Shown here: positions 11,610-21,648 of the stretch, piece after piece
How positions within the stretch are numbered: the stretch's first letter is position 1
How the letters are laid out: each line of letters opens with the position of its first letter
Source: Symbiodinium natans
Lineage: Eukaryota; Sar; Dinophyceae; Suessiales; Symbiodiniaceae
Length of the DNA: 64,000 bases
Direction of reading: 5' to 3'
NCBI GenBank assembly: GCA_905221605.1
Contig: CAJNDS010002659.1
Span: 1 to 64,000, forward strand
Program-made: the position numbers and the translations under genes
Notes under the pieces: model-generated
The model's input: only the letters and a program-made list of their open reading frames with translations
Database searches by the model: none
What the model was told of the DNA's origin: nothing

Positions 11610-12390
11610 AAGTGTGTGGGGCCAGGTGGGAGCGTGATTTAGGGTACAGAACGTGCGCGGTGGTTAGCCCAGAACGCGATTTTTCGTGTTTTGCTACGCT
11701 CAAGCCTTGGGATTTATTTAGAACAACGCTGGACAATGTGCGTCGGGATGGCGCTATATACAGCGCCTAAGCATTGTTTTCACTTAAGAAAACATTTGAT
11801 CCCAATTTTGCAGGTGTGCCCGCGCCTAGTCCGAGCATCTGTTCAATTGGTGGGGCCCCCTCCTCCCCACCGCAACAAGAAAGGCAGGGCGCCGCAACAC
11901 TAAGATCGTGGCAATGTATTGATTCTCACAGGCTGCAGATCCCTGAGGTGCTGTAGCTTCGCAGATGTGTGGTTTCACCGATCCAAAATCCAAACTGCAG
12001 CTCAGCAAGCAAAAAAAGAAGCCTGCGGACAGATTAAATTGACCGCCCCCCGAAAATTTTTCTGAATGCGGTGGTATTTCCCCATACGAAAAAGCTTTCG
12101 AAGTTATGTAAATGTGGAGAGAGATGTTCGAATTAGGCGAGAGTGCGAGTTATTTCGTCCCTACGAGCACACATCGAAAGGTGCACGGTGCCCAGGTGAG
12201 AGCGCGATTTCAAGAGCCGCATGTGCACGATGCTTAGGCCAGAGCGCGATTTATTGCGTTGCGCAATGCTGAAGGCTTGGAGTTTACGATGAAAAACGCT
12301 AGGCAATGTGCACGAAAGTCACCATGCAGCGCACAAACCTGGTCTGCTTAAGAAAACCGCGGCTCCCCAATTCTACAGGCAAGGTGGCTT
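11610..12390. repeat. ~200-bp direct duplication inside the element
   Basis: Segments 11,610-11,820 and 12,180-12,390 share an ordered series of matches (GAGCGNGATTT, GGACAATGTGC/GGCAATGTGC, CTTAAGAAAAC, CAATTNTNCAGG) about 570 bp apart. Confidence 0.6.
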
Positions 12391-12613
12391 GATGTCTTTG
12401 CGTCGCTGCGGTTTAAACCAGATTATTGAGCTGGCAGAAATGATGCAACGTGTGCTGGCTCGTTACAAGATCCGCCTGCGCATTGTTGACCCAGCCGCGC
12501 ACATAGACGATGGTGTGTGGGGGACAGTGCGGCTGTCATGTAATAAAACATCATTTTACTTTGAGGAGCAGTTCAGGACATCAAAAGAGAAAGATGAGTT
12601 TGCCGTATATTGA
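12308..12613 (+). CDS. Hypothetical ORF inside the element
   Basis: 101 codons on the plus strand. The central part (IIELAEMMQRVLARYKIRLR, then EEQFRTSKEKDEFAVY) is protein-like. It partly overlaps the second copy of the internal duplication. No family recognised. Confidence 0.35.
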   Translation: MHESHHAAHKPGLLKKTAAPQFYRQGGLMSLRRCGLNQIIELAEMMQRVLARYKIRLRIVDPAAHIDDGVWGTVRLSCNKTSFYFEEQFRTSKEKDEFAVY

Positions 12614-12876
12614 AACAATTGTACGACTATGGCTTTTGTAAGATTGGAAAACATTTGTTGAAATTGCAGATGCGAACACAATACACATTATGAGGCGAGG
12701 AGAACATACCATACGAAAAGAATATGTATTTTCATAAAAACATATACACTAGGTCATGGCATTCAAAGGACAAGGTGATGGTTATAGGCTTTGGGGGGTT
12801 TTTCTATGAGGGTCGCTGACCCGAGACCTCATGGTGAGAACAAGGCTTGCAGGGATGGTAGGGGATAACCGAAGAC

Positions 12877-13077
12877 TTGAAAAAGTGCATTCGCTGTGGT
12901 AATGACTATCCATCTGATATGTTCCGCGTCAGGGTTCATATTTGTGTTGGTTGCCTGGATCAAAATAAGACCAAGAGAGACGAAACGAAGAAACAATCGA
13001 AGTTGAACAATCCTGACAACGTCTTCAAAAGTTTGTTGAAGAGAACAAGCATGAAATACAAGAAGAAGGCAATGTAG
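12877..13077 (+). CDS. Small zinc-ribbon-like protein
   Basis: 66 codons beginning MKKCIRCGNDYPSDMFRVRV, then ICVGCLDQNKTK. The two CxxC pairs 18 residues apart, and the xxCxxCGxxYPxxxF pattern, resemble the zinc-binding segment before many HNH endonucleases and some viral or mobile-element proteins. No HNH catalytic segment follows within the frame; the C-terminus is Lys-rich. It lies just inside the right terminal inverted repeat. The family link is inferred from pattern only. Confidence 0.5.
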   Translation: MKKCIRCGNDYPSDMFRVRVHICVGCLDQNKTKRDETKKQSKLNNPDNVFKSLLKRTSMKYKKKAM

Positions 13078-13139
13078 GCAAAGCGAAGAAGGACAGGCAA
13101 TGATACGAGAACAAACCAAATCATCTGTCGTTGCGAGTT

Positions 13140-13477
13140 ATGCGAGAAGTGTATGAAACACAATACGAGAAATCCAAAAACCCATACTTTGTACAGCAAA
13201 GTGTAAACAGTGAACAGCTGGAACGACCAGATAAACGGGACATGTGTCGTGGTATGCAAAAAGAAAGAAATTTAGTATGACTGGTACAAGCATGTATCCA
13301 GCGAAGAACATAGCACAGCAAGGTAAGATGGTTCGAATTATGTGGCATTTCATATCTATCGCTTAAAGCATTCATGAGTTTGTTTTGTGGATTTAGTAGG
13401 CGGGTTGAGAATGCTTTGGCGGGAGATGGAAATGGAAGCGTAGGGGTGGAGGTCTGAGGACAGCATCTGCTTGCTGC
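13140..13477 (-). repeat. Right terminal inverted repeat of the element
   Basis: Reverse complement of 8057-8390 with scattered substitutions and small indels; the outermost ~45 bp are more diverged. Confidence 0.8.
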
Positions 13478-14275
13478 GGGGGGGCGCCCCTATTGGAATA
13501 TTATGGCCCGTTTTCAGACGTTAGGGTGCTGACCGCAATACGAATAGGGCTTTCCAACTATTGAGCTGACCCGTTAAGGAGCGGTGTGTAAATTTGTTTT
13601 TGATTCAGGTTTCTTATGACTCCGGGCACCCGTGATTTCGGGATTCAGGGGTTGCTGTCTTCGGAGTATGATTTCGAGCTGGTGTTTTGCGTGAGTTGCG
13701 GCTGCTGCATTTGAAGGTTGTGGCTGGGCTATCCCCTGCCTGCTAAGCCCTGAGACTGTTGCTTGGTTGTTGGGTAACCCTTGTGTCCTTACCCGACGCC
13801 CTAAAACTTTTCGCCTGGGTTGCTTCAGGTGAGGACACGAGCCTGACAGTTGCAACCTCGACATGCGCGGGCCTGCCGCGACCTCGGGGGGGTGTCCTTG
13901 TGGCCTTAGAGGGCTTGGAGTGGGTGCTTAAAGGGTTTATCGGGTTTGTTGGGTTAAAGGTGTCGAAGTACTGGGCGAAGCAATCAGAACAAGGCGGCCA
14001 GAGTAGACTGCAATTTCTGGTTGGTGCCGAAGAGCTGCTGGACTCTGAGGCCTGGGGGCTGATGGTGCGGGCTTCTTCGGTCTTGAATCCTGAACCGTGC
14101 GACCCGAAACCCTTACCCCCTCCCTCCCCTCCGGCCCCAACACCCCTACCCTGAAGCGTATTTTGTAGGGGTCGGACTAATTGCTAATAGCAGTCCCTTA
14201 TGGTCCCTATATAGTTCGACTGGAAGAACCCTCAAAATAGTTCTTAAGGCCCCCCCATGTGAGCCGATGCTCGAC
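13478..14275. other. Unique spacer right of the element
   Basis: A plus-strand open frame (13,759-14,154, 131 codons) ends in a Pro-rich stretch and is not convincing. A short inverted motif (14,165-14,250) resembles the small inverted-repeat elements. No gene claimed. Confidence 0.4.
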
Positions 14276-14346
14276 CCGTCCACTCGAGGAAGCTGCAGTT
14301 GCACCGGCTCCAGCAAACAATGCACGCAGCTGGGCCTCGACTTGGG
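14276..14346 (-). CDS. Exon of minus-strand chain
   Basis: Minus strand, 71 bp (2+69): QVEAQLRALFAGAGATAASS then SGR, donor GGTC. The acceptor CCCCATAG follows a repeat-derived tract. The start phase matches the leftover of exon 15,158-15,256. An Ala-rich, helix-prone segment; family unknown. Confidence 0.55.
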
Positions 14347-14359
14347 CTATGGGGTTTTA

Positions 14360-14711
14360 TTGTTGAAGGGTTGAGGGCTGAGGGTTTAGGGTTCAGGTTT
14401 AGAGTTTAGGGCTTAGGGCTTAGGGTTTAGGGTTTAGGGTTTAGGGTTTAGGATTCAGGGCTCAAGGCTCTCAAGTCTTATTGTTCGGTGTCATGAGTGG
14501 CCATGGCCCTCAGATCTTAGGGCTTGCGGGTTGGGGCTTTAGGGCTTAAAGCCCTAACCCTTGCAATCACTAGGCCCCAAGCCCTAGCCCAAGATTCAAA
14601 CTCGGTTTAGGGTTTGGGTTTAGGGTCTAGGGTTAGGGTTTAGGGTTTAGGGTTTAGGGTTTAGGGTTTAGGGTTTAGGGTTCAGGGTTTAGGGTTTAGG
14701 GTTCAGGGTTC
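14360..14711. repeat. Telomere-type arrays, TTTAGGG orientation
   Basis: Blocks at about 14,360-14,460 and 14,605-14,711, separated by degenerate repeat-derived sequence. Confidence 0.9.
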
Positions 14712-14925
14712 AACGCCCGAAGCCTTAACCCACTTCAAGCTCTGGACATGAAACCCTACCAGGGTTTTGAGCCGGACTTGAATGCCCTAAGCCTTAACCC
14801 TTATCAAGCACCATGCCCTAAGCCCGGACCCTAGATTCATATCCGGTTTAGGGTTTGGAGTTGGGGCTGAACGCCCTAAGCCTTAACCCTCATCAAGCAC
14901 TAGGCCCTAAGCCCTGACCCTCCCT
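14540..14925. repeat. Dispersed ~50-bp box, three copies
   Basis: A box resembling AAGCACTAGGCCCTAAGCCC, followed by GATTCANANNCGGTTTAGGG, occurs near 14,565, 14,805 and 14,895. The unit appears to have grown around a telomere repeat. Confidence 0.55.
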
Positions 14926-15157
14926 TCCCACACCTAGGGGCCCCCTGTACAGGGTATTTTTTTTCGGTTGTGCTGCTTGCATTGCAACCCTTAAGCCCGA
15001 ACACCCAAACCCTTAAACAACTCTACCCCAAGCCGCTCTGCCAATCTTGCAAGTAAGGTGCGCGATTCTTGCCAAGTAAGAGATGTATCAGGGGTCTAAA
15101 TAGCAGAGCCTAAACCCTAAACCCTAAACCCGAAACCCTAAACCCCAAACCCTCAGC

Positions 15158-15256
15158 CCTTAAGGGCACTTAAGGGCTCCTTCAAGCGAGAGAACCCTTT
15201 CGTGGGGTCGAGGAAGCCCACGGCGCGCTGGCTGAACTCAACCACCTGGCCGTGGC
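15158..15256 (-). CDS. Exon of minus-strand chain
   Basis: Minus strand, 99 bp (2+96+1): HGQVVEFSQRAVGFLDPTKG then FSRLKEPLSALK. The acceptor GGCCGACCGCTCAG|G is pyrimidine-rich. The donor is GC (AAGG|GCTGAGGG) or, with the same phase, GT 12 bp upstream. Phases agree with the neighbours at 16,299 and 14,346. Strongly coding in this frame; family unknown. Confidence 0.6.
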
Positions 15257-15283
15257 CTGAGCGGTCGGCCGGAGGATTTCTTA

Positions 15284-15408
15284 GGGTTTCGGGTTTAGAG
15301 TTTAGGGTCTAGGGTTTGGGGTTTGGGGTTTAGGGTTTAGGGTTTAGGGTTTGGGGTTTGGGGTTTAGGGTTTAGGGTTTGGGGTCTAGGGTTTAGGTTT
15401 CGTTGCAA
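15284..15408. repeat. Telomere-type array, TTTAGGG orientation
   Basis: Mixed TTTAGGG/TTTGGGG. In minus sense it is the CCCTAAA 3' part of the intron before exon 15,158-15,256. Confidence 0.95.
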
Positions 15409-16140
15409 GTTCTGCTTGTCTTGGGTTCCTGAGAGAGAGAGAGAGCTTTCCTTGCAAGCCAGCGCGCCTTGAGCTTCTGAGGAAGGTTGCATTTAATCAT
15501 CTCTGCACGTCTGGGAACCCTAAGGTTCCCCTTAATATACTCCTAATGTGGCCCTTATATTCCCCTGGGGGTCCTTAAAAAGGGGACCCAAGGGCACAAC
15601 CTTAAGGGTCCAAGGTAGAACCCCTAGAAAGTTTCATTGCGTTTTTCACACGCCTTGGGTTTCCGAAGAAGGCTTTGTTGCGAGTCCACCAAGTGCGGAT
15701 GGTTTCTTTCCATCTCCAGTGCGTCTTGGAGTAGCAAGTGCTCTACGTTTTGGTTCTCTGAGGAAAGTTTCGTTGCAATCGCTGCCTTATAAATTTCGGA
15801 GGAAGGCTTCGTTTCCTTTTCTGCACAGCTGGGGTTGCTGCGGAATAACGGGAACGAGAGCCCTTCAACTACACCCGAAGGGCCTTGAAGACTTCAAAAC
15901 TCAAACCCAAGACCTACTCCCTTAGCCTCCCACTCCACTCAACCCAGAATCCCGAAGAGTCATTAAAGCCTTCCAACGCAGCAAACGGCACCAAAAGGCA
16001 CCAAAAGCCCTTTAAAAAAAGCCAAAAAAGCCCCGAGCGACGTTAAGAAGCCAGATTCTGCCGGGTTTTTATGAGGGGTTCTATGGCACAGCCTGAACCT
16101 CTTGGGGCTCCCTGATTTTGTAGCTTTCGACTTTGGCACA
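15409..16140. other. Unique intron-like spacer
   Basis: A repeated phrase (TTTCNGANGAAGGNTTNGTTNC) occurs three times between 15,655 and 15,810. The 125-codon plus frame at 15,548 is not convincing. Confidence 0.45.
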
Positions 16141-16141
16141 A

Positions 16142-16298
16142 AATACCCTAAACCTCCCGAAGCCCTAAACCCTAAACCCTAAACCCCAAACTCTAAACCC
16201 TAAACCCTAAACCCTCAACCCTCATCCCTAATCCCGAAACATCCTAAACCCCAAACCCTAAACCCTAAACCCTAAACCCTAAACGCTAAACCCTAAAC
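16142..16298. repeat. Telomere-type array, CCCTAAA orientation
   Basis: In minus sense TTTAGGG, directly supplying the donor of exon 16,299-16,403. Confidence 0.95.
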
Positions 16299-16403
16299 CC
16301 TTTGCCGAGGTCTCCTCCGACTGGGCGAGGCTCTGGACCTTTGACGGCCGAAGCCTCGGGAGGTCGAAGCCAACGAACCCCTGCACCAAGCAACGCTGTG
16401 TTG
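16299..16403 (-). CDS. Exon of minus-strand chain
   Basis: Minus strand, 105 bp (2+102+1): TQRCLVQGFVGFDLPRLRPS then KVQSLAQSEETSAK. Acceptor CCCCCTAG, donor AAGG|GTTTAGGG. Phases match the exons at 17,203 and 15,256. Clear coding character; family not recognised. Confidence 0.65.
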
Positions 16404-16407
16404 CTAG

Positions 16408-16555
16408 GGGGTTTAGGGTTTTGGGTTCAGGGTTTAGGGTTTAGGGCTTTAGGGTTTAGGGTTTAGGGCTTTTGGGTTTAGGGTTTTGGGCTTTTGGGTT
16501 TAGGGTTTTGGGTTTTGGGTTTAGCGTTTAGGGTTTAGGGCTTTTGGGCTTGAGG
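16408..16555. repeat. Telomere-type array, TTTAGGG orientation
   Basis: Contains TTTTGGG and CTTTTGGG variants. Confidence 0.9.
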
Positions 16556-16706
16556 TGCTGGGTGTGTTTGTGATTGGGGTGAAGGTTTCATCCTGCCCCC
16601 CTGCCCACGCAAACTTGCAAGGACCAGTCGTGCGGACATCGAGGGTAGGTAGACTCCTGGGACATTGGTTATTTTCCTTTCTTGGGGTTAAGAGGATCAT
16701 ATTGAG

Positions 16707-17202
16707 CTAAACCCTAAACCCGAAACCCCCTAAACCCCCTAAGCCCCCTAAGCCCCCTAAACCCCCTAAACCCCCTAAACCCCCTAAACCCCCTAAACCC
16801 CCTAAACCCCCTAAACCCCCTAAACCCCCTAAACCCCCTAAACCCTAAACCCCCTAAACCCCTAAACCCCTAAACCCCCTAAACCCCTTAAACCCCGCTT
16901 AAACTACACCCAAAAACCCTCACCCAAAACCCTAAACCCTAAAACCTAAACCCCCAACCCTAAACCTAAACCCTAAACCAAAAAACCTAAACCCTAAACC
17001 CTAAACCCAAAACCCTAAACCCTAAACCCTAAACCCTAAAAACCCTAAACCCTAAACCCTAAACCCTAAACCCTAAAACCTAAACCCTAAACCCTAAACC
17101 CTAAACCCTAAACCTAAACCCTAAACCTAAACCCTAAACCCTAAACCCTAAACCCTAAACCCTAAACCCTAAACCCTAAACCCTAAACCCTAAACCCTAA
17201 AC
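16707..17202. repeat. Long telomere-type array, CCCTAAA with CCCCCTAAA sub-block
   Basis: About 500 bp. The first 150 bp are the nine-base variant CCCCCTAAA, then increasingly standard CCCTAAA with single-base slips. Confidence 0.95.
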
Positions 17203-17338
17203 CCGCCCGCCACCCCTCTCCTTCTGTGAGTACGTCGAGCGCCAGCGAGACCATGGCAGGCTCTGCCCTTGGCCCCCCTGGAGGCTGTGCCGACTGCGGC
17301 CTTCTTTGCTGGACCAGGGGCCCTTTAGGCAGTTCAGC
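17203..17338 (-). CDS. First identified exon of minus-strand chain
   Basis: Minus strand, 136 bp (135+1): AELPKGPLVQQRRPQSAQPP, a Pro/Gln-rich stretch, then PAMVSLALDVLTEGEGWRA. Acceptor TTGCCCAG; donor G|GTTTAGGG is the first unit of the adjoining array. With the exons at 16,299, 15,158, 14,276, 7897 and 7488 it forms six consecutive phase-compatible exons. Upstream exons were not found. Confidence 0.62.
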
Positions 17339-17584
17339 CTGGGCAACTGCTCAAGGGTTGCTTCCCACACCCGTTTGAGGCCCTTGGGAGGTTTCTGGGA
17401 GGCCTTGAGACGAGCAGGGACCTGCAGGGCCAGAGGCCGCCTCCCAGAAAGGACTGCAGGCAGCCCCAATGCAGGGGACCCTCCCACGAGAATGCCTTTG
17501 AAAGGTTGTCTTGGAGAAAAGGCACCTGCAAGGGTCACAAAAACTCCTGCGGCTGACAAGGTCTGGGCTGAAGGCTTCATTTAT

Positions 17585-18022
17585 GTCCTCGACACTTCGG
17601 CGTAGAAAAGAAAACAATGAGAAGGCCCTCCGGCCGAAGACACCCCCCAACGCAAACGCTGATTTGGCTCTCGCAAGCTTGTAGACCTTTCTAGCAAAGG
17701 GCCTTTCGCCATGCAACCTTTATGCTCCGGCATAGAGAAGAAAAACAATGAGAAGGCCCCCCGGCCGAAGACACCTCCCCAACACAAACGCTGATTTGGC
17801 TCTGGCAAGCTTCTTGACATGACTTTCACACGGCCTGTTTATCGCAACACCATGACACCCCGACGTCGAGAATAGCAACAATAAGAGGCCCTCCGGCCGA
17901 AGACCCCCCCCCCCCCCCCCAAACGCTGACTTGGCTCTCGCAAGCTTCTAGACGTGACTTTCGCAAGGCGTGTCTAGAGCAACACGCCTTTCGCTATGCA
18001 GCCTTGACACCCCGACGTCGAG
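17585..18022. repeat. Tandem repeat, 3-4 diverged copies of ~120-135 bp
   Basis: Copies share AAGAAAACAATGAGAAGGCC, CGGCCGAAGACACC and ACGCTGATTTGGCTCTCGCA. They lie in the strand-switch zone. Confidence 0.75.
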
Positions 18023-18223
18023 CGCAACAGTGTAGGTCTTGTGCCATGTATCATGGATCTGACAACGCGTGGACGTTTGGCTCCACAACATGTTTTAGTT
18101 TTTCGCATTGCGGCTGCTATTCCCTCGCTTCGCCCCGTAGTCGCCGAAGATAATGATCTCTCCAGCCAATGGGCCTGCGAAAGTTGTCTGTGAGGCCCCA
18201 GCTTTTGGGCAATATTTTGCAGT

Positions 18224-18878
18224 TCAATGTTGCTTCGACATCTTTTTGTGTGTGCGTGCATTCTCCCAAGGTCTCGAGAGGTTGGAGCCTTGTCGGCACT
18301 TGGGGGCCTTGCGACAGTCTTGATTGGAGGGGTTGCGATGCCAGCCGCTGCGCTCTTGCAACACAGGAGTGCCACCTCGAGATTGGATGGTCAGCCGACA
18401 CATGCATGCTTCTGCTGTGCTTGATGCTCGTCCTTTGGTGCACAATTATGTTGGCGTGCGTCTGGATCTACAGCGTGTAGCCAGAGCTCTCCTCAGTCCC
18501 AGGGTCACCCGAGAATGATGCACACACAAGGCAGCGTGCGTCCTCCTGTCCTGGGCAGAGGCGGCCTTTTGCAGCCTGAGCGCCTTGGCTCGAGGTCAAT
18601 GGAAGTAGGTTAAAGGACTCAGGGTTGAGGTGACTGTAACTGTAAATCGTCACTCGCTGATGCGTGCCATGATTTGGGAAAACGGGTGCACTCTATCTGT
18701 TGCCATGGAGGACGGGCTTCCTCAGCCTACGCTTCAGGACCGACAAGTTTTGCCCTGCAAGAAGGAAGCGAGACAAGTCCCACGCAGGCAGCCATTGGTT
18801 TCGATGGCGCGGGCGCTGCAAAGGGTACTCCGGCTGTTTGATTCGAAAGAGAAACTGATTTTGACAGAAGATGAATGA
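18224..18878 (+). pseudogene. Disrupted coding-like tract
   Basis: Successive plus-strand frames look protein-like but are broken by stops and a frame change: REVGALSALGGLATVLIGGV, ARPLVHNYVGVRLDLQRVAR, then SMARALQRVLRLFDSKEKLI ending at TGA 18,878. Minus-strand frames are also open. Unrecognised; could be multi-exon rather than decayed. Confidence 0.3.
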
Positions 18879-20520
18879 TCATGAATTTCATAAAGAATGA
18901 GAGCCAACTTGAAGACAAGAAATTAAATCAACATATCTCTAATTCCAAACAGCTGCAAAAAAAGGTTTGACATGAAAATATGACCTTTCAAACTGAACTG
19001 AATTGTGTGTTTCGCTCCAAGATTGGATGAAATAGGGGGAGCCTATCGAAATTTCTCACTTTATTTTGGCAGAAGATCAGAGATCATGAATGTCGCAGAC
19101 AAGGCGAGTCAACTACTAGAAATCAAGGAAACAAAATTACGACCCTAGTCCAAAAAATATACATGACTTGGCGATGTATGAAGAAATCTGATTTTGGCTG
19201 CATGGTATTGGCTTGGCATCTGAAGTTTCAAAAATGCTTAACGGCAGACGTCTATTATGAAGATTTCTCAATTGGGTTTGGCAGAAATTTGAATGATCAT
19301 GAGCTTCGCAGACAATGATTCAATTTGAATACGACCAAAAAATTCAAACATGTTTCTTTTCCCAAAAGTCTATATGATATTGTGTCAACTATAAGATCTT
19401 CGCAAGTGGATTCGGATCACAATTTGCAGTCCCAAGAGTGATGAACAAAGAAAAACCTTTCATGAATTGATCTCAATTGATTTTGGTAGAAGATGAGTGG
19501 TCATGAATTTCATAGGAAAATACTCAATTTCTCGCGGAGCATCCTAATCCAAAACAACTAAAGGATTGATGGTAGATGAGCTGCAATCTTCGCAAATTGA
19601 ATTTCATTGATGGACAGAGGAGTGGCGGGTCCGTGGCATCGGCGGCGACATGCGGTACCTCAGCCCGTCAGCCTTCATGACGCGTCAGAATCAAATCTGA
19701 AACTCTAGCCCCTAGCCTTCACCCCATAGCTAAGCTGTGGGCTATGCCCATGACACTGATGTGGGGCCAGCCACTAGGCCTGGCAGGCCATAAGGGCATG
19801 GGCCGTGCTCACCAAGCCCTATACTTTTCAACCTTAAAACTACCGAAGCCGCCTACTTAAACCTTAAACCCTCAATCTCAAACCCTAAACCCCAAACTCC
19901 AAGAGAAAACATGACTTAGAGAATTGGGTTTAGGGTTTAGGGTCTGGGGTCCAGGGGCGGGGAGCCACCCAATTGACTTGACATTAGATGAAAAATACGA
20001 TCTTTCAAGTTGAATTGAATTATGTTTTGCGCTCTAAAATTGCCTGAAAAAGGGGGAGCCTGTCGCGAAATTTCTCGCTTTATTTTGGCAGAAGATGAAA
20101 CATCATGAATTTCGCAGACAAGGCGAATCCATTTCTAGAAATCAAGAAAACAAGATTACGATCCTAGTCCAAAAAATGTACATGACCTCGCGATATATGA
20201 AGAAATCTGATTTTGGGTACATTGTATTGGCTTGGCGTCTGAAATTTTTGAAAATGATGAACGGCAGACCTCTATTCTGAAGATTCCTCGATTGGGTTTG
20301 GCAGAAATTGAATGATCATAAAACGAGGAGATCAAATAACAAAACTATTTCTTTTCCAAATATCTATATGTTTATTCGCCCGATTGAAAAAGATCTTCGC
20401 AAATTGAGTTGAATTGCAATTATGTACTCCCAAAATGGTCAACAAGGAAACGGCTGCAATCTTTTGCAAGATTTTCATCAATTTTTTGTAGAAGATGAAT
20501 GAAGATTATGAATCTTGACC
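18840..20520. repeat. AT-rich ~210-bp satellite, diverged, interrupted
   Basis: A phrase like TTTTGGCAGAAGATGAATGA, followed by TCATGAATTTCGCAGAC, recurs near 18,855, 19,066, 19,272, 19,482, 20,084, 20,296 and 20,487, spaced 194-214 bp within runs. Segments 18,970-19,330 and 19,988-20,330 are clearly alignable. A 360-bp GC-rich insert carrying CCCTAAA and TTTAGGG pieces (about 19,620-19,985) splits the array. Confidence 0.8.
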
Positions 20521-20639
20521 CTTAGCATCCGCGCCATGTTAATTACGGCAAACCCTCAAGCCTAAGCCCTAAACCCCAAATTTAAGAGCCTCCGCTCAAG
20601 CCGCTGACCCCAGGGTCGGCGGACCCTGAACCCCAGCCC

Positions 20640-20850
20640 CCTCAACCCTAAACCTTAAACCCTAGACCCAAAACCGTAAAACCTAAACCCTAAACCCTAA
20701 ACCCTCAACCCTAAACCCTAAACCCTAAACCCTAAACCCGAAACCCTAGACCCTAGACCCTAGACCCTAAACCCTAAACCCTAAACCCTGAACCCTAAAC
20801 CCTAAACCCTAAACAAGGCCCTAAACCCCAAGCCCTACGCCCTAAGCCCT
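20640..20850. repeat. Telomere-type array, CCCTAAA orientation
   Basis: CCCTAAA with CCCTAGA variants. Confidence 0.95.
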
Positions 20851-20883
20851 AGGCCCTCCCTCCGAGGCCCCGGCCGCACGCAG

Positions 20884-20940
20884 GGCGCCATCTCCTCCAT
20901 CCTCGCCGAGGAGGCAGACCAAGGGTTCGGGGGTGTTGGG
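20884..20940 (+). CDS. Candidate exon (plus strand)
   Basis: 57 bp, 19 codons: GAISSILAEEADQGFGGVG. Acceptor CGCACGCAG, donor GTTTAGGG, flanked by CCCTAAA then TTTAGGG. A minus frame (LLGEDGGDGALRAAGA) is also open, so the strand is unsure. Confidence 0.4.
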
Positions 20941-21012
20941 GTTTAGGGTTTAGGGTTTCGGGTATTCGGGTTTAGGGTTTAGGGGTTCGGGTTTAGGGTT
21001 TAGGGTTTAAGG
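20937..21012. repeat. Telomere-type array, TTTAGGG orientation
   Basis: TTTAGGG with TTCGGG variants. Confidence 0.9.
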
Positions 21013-21648
21013 ATGCTCAGGGTCGTGCTGGGGACTGTTTGGGAGGCAGGGTGTTTTGGTTTTCTTGCTGATTGTTTGGGGTTTGGGGGTGTTTAGGCTT
21101 TTTTGCTCGACTTTGCAGCCGTGTGAGTTGAAGGGGCTAATGCCATAAGCCCGGCCCCTCATCAAGAAGCACCCTCTGAGCCTCTTGCCCATTGAGCCTC
21201 AAAGTTGAGGGGCCTACTTGTTTGGCCGAAAAGTAAACTTTCACCTCCACAGCCCCAGCCCCAAGTACTCAACGACAGTGTCGACACACCATAGACCCGG
21301 AGCTGCTTCGCAGACCAGACCCTGAGGAGAGAAACTGTGAGCACAAGAGCCCACTGAGGTTGAACGTCTGCAGCACGTGCTGTCCGCCTCCCGAGATGCC
21401 AGGGACAGGTGCCTGGGCTTTTCAGAGGCATGGTAAATAACATTCATCTCCGACAGTGGCGTACTTGCTCATACCGTGTTTTTTGGCCATGCCAGTTTGG
21501 GAAGTCCTCCCCCTGGCTGTGTATTTTGTTTTGCAAAGGGTTTTGGGGGGTGTCAGGGTGCCCTGGGAGGCTTGAGCCCTGAAGCCCTGAGTTCCCTAAA
21601 CCCAACGAATCTGCAGCGCTTCCTAGGATCCAATGGTACTTATGTGGG

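Larger units (their letters stand above)
8057..13477. mobile_element. 5.4-kb element with ~335-bp terminal inverted repeats
   Basis: The sequence from GGCAGCAAGTAGTGCAGTCC at the left end is matched in reverse complement from about 13,477 inward. Nearly identical arms are seen at 8087-8150 versus 13,372-13,432 (shared CATCTCCCGCCAAA) and around the shared GTTCTTCGCTGGATACATGC. The interior is AT-richer than its surroundings and lacks telomere repeats. I see no clear target-site duplication. The class is unknown: it is not obviously Tc1/mariner, hAT or MULE from visible motifs. It may be a non-autonomous or decayed DNA transposon. Confidence 0.8.

Noticed and set aside
8057-13477. Polinton, virophage or Helitron identity for the inverted-repeat element
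   Set aside because: No polymerase, integrase, capsid or Rep/helicase motif seen, and the element is only 5.4 kb.
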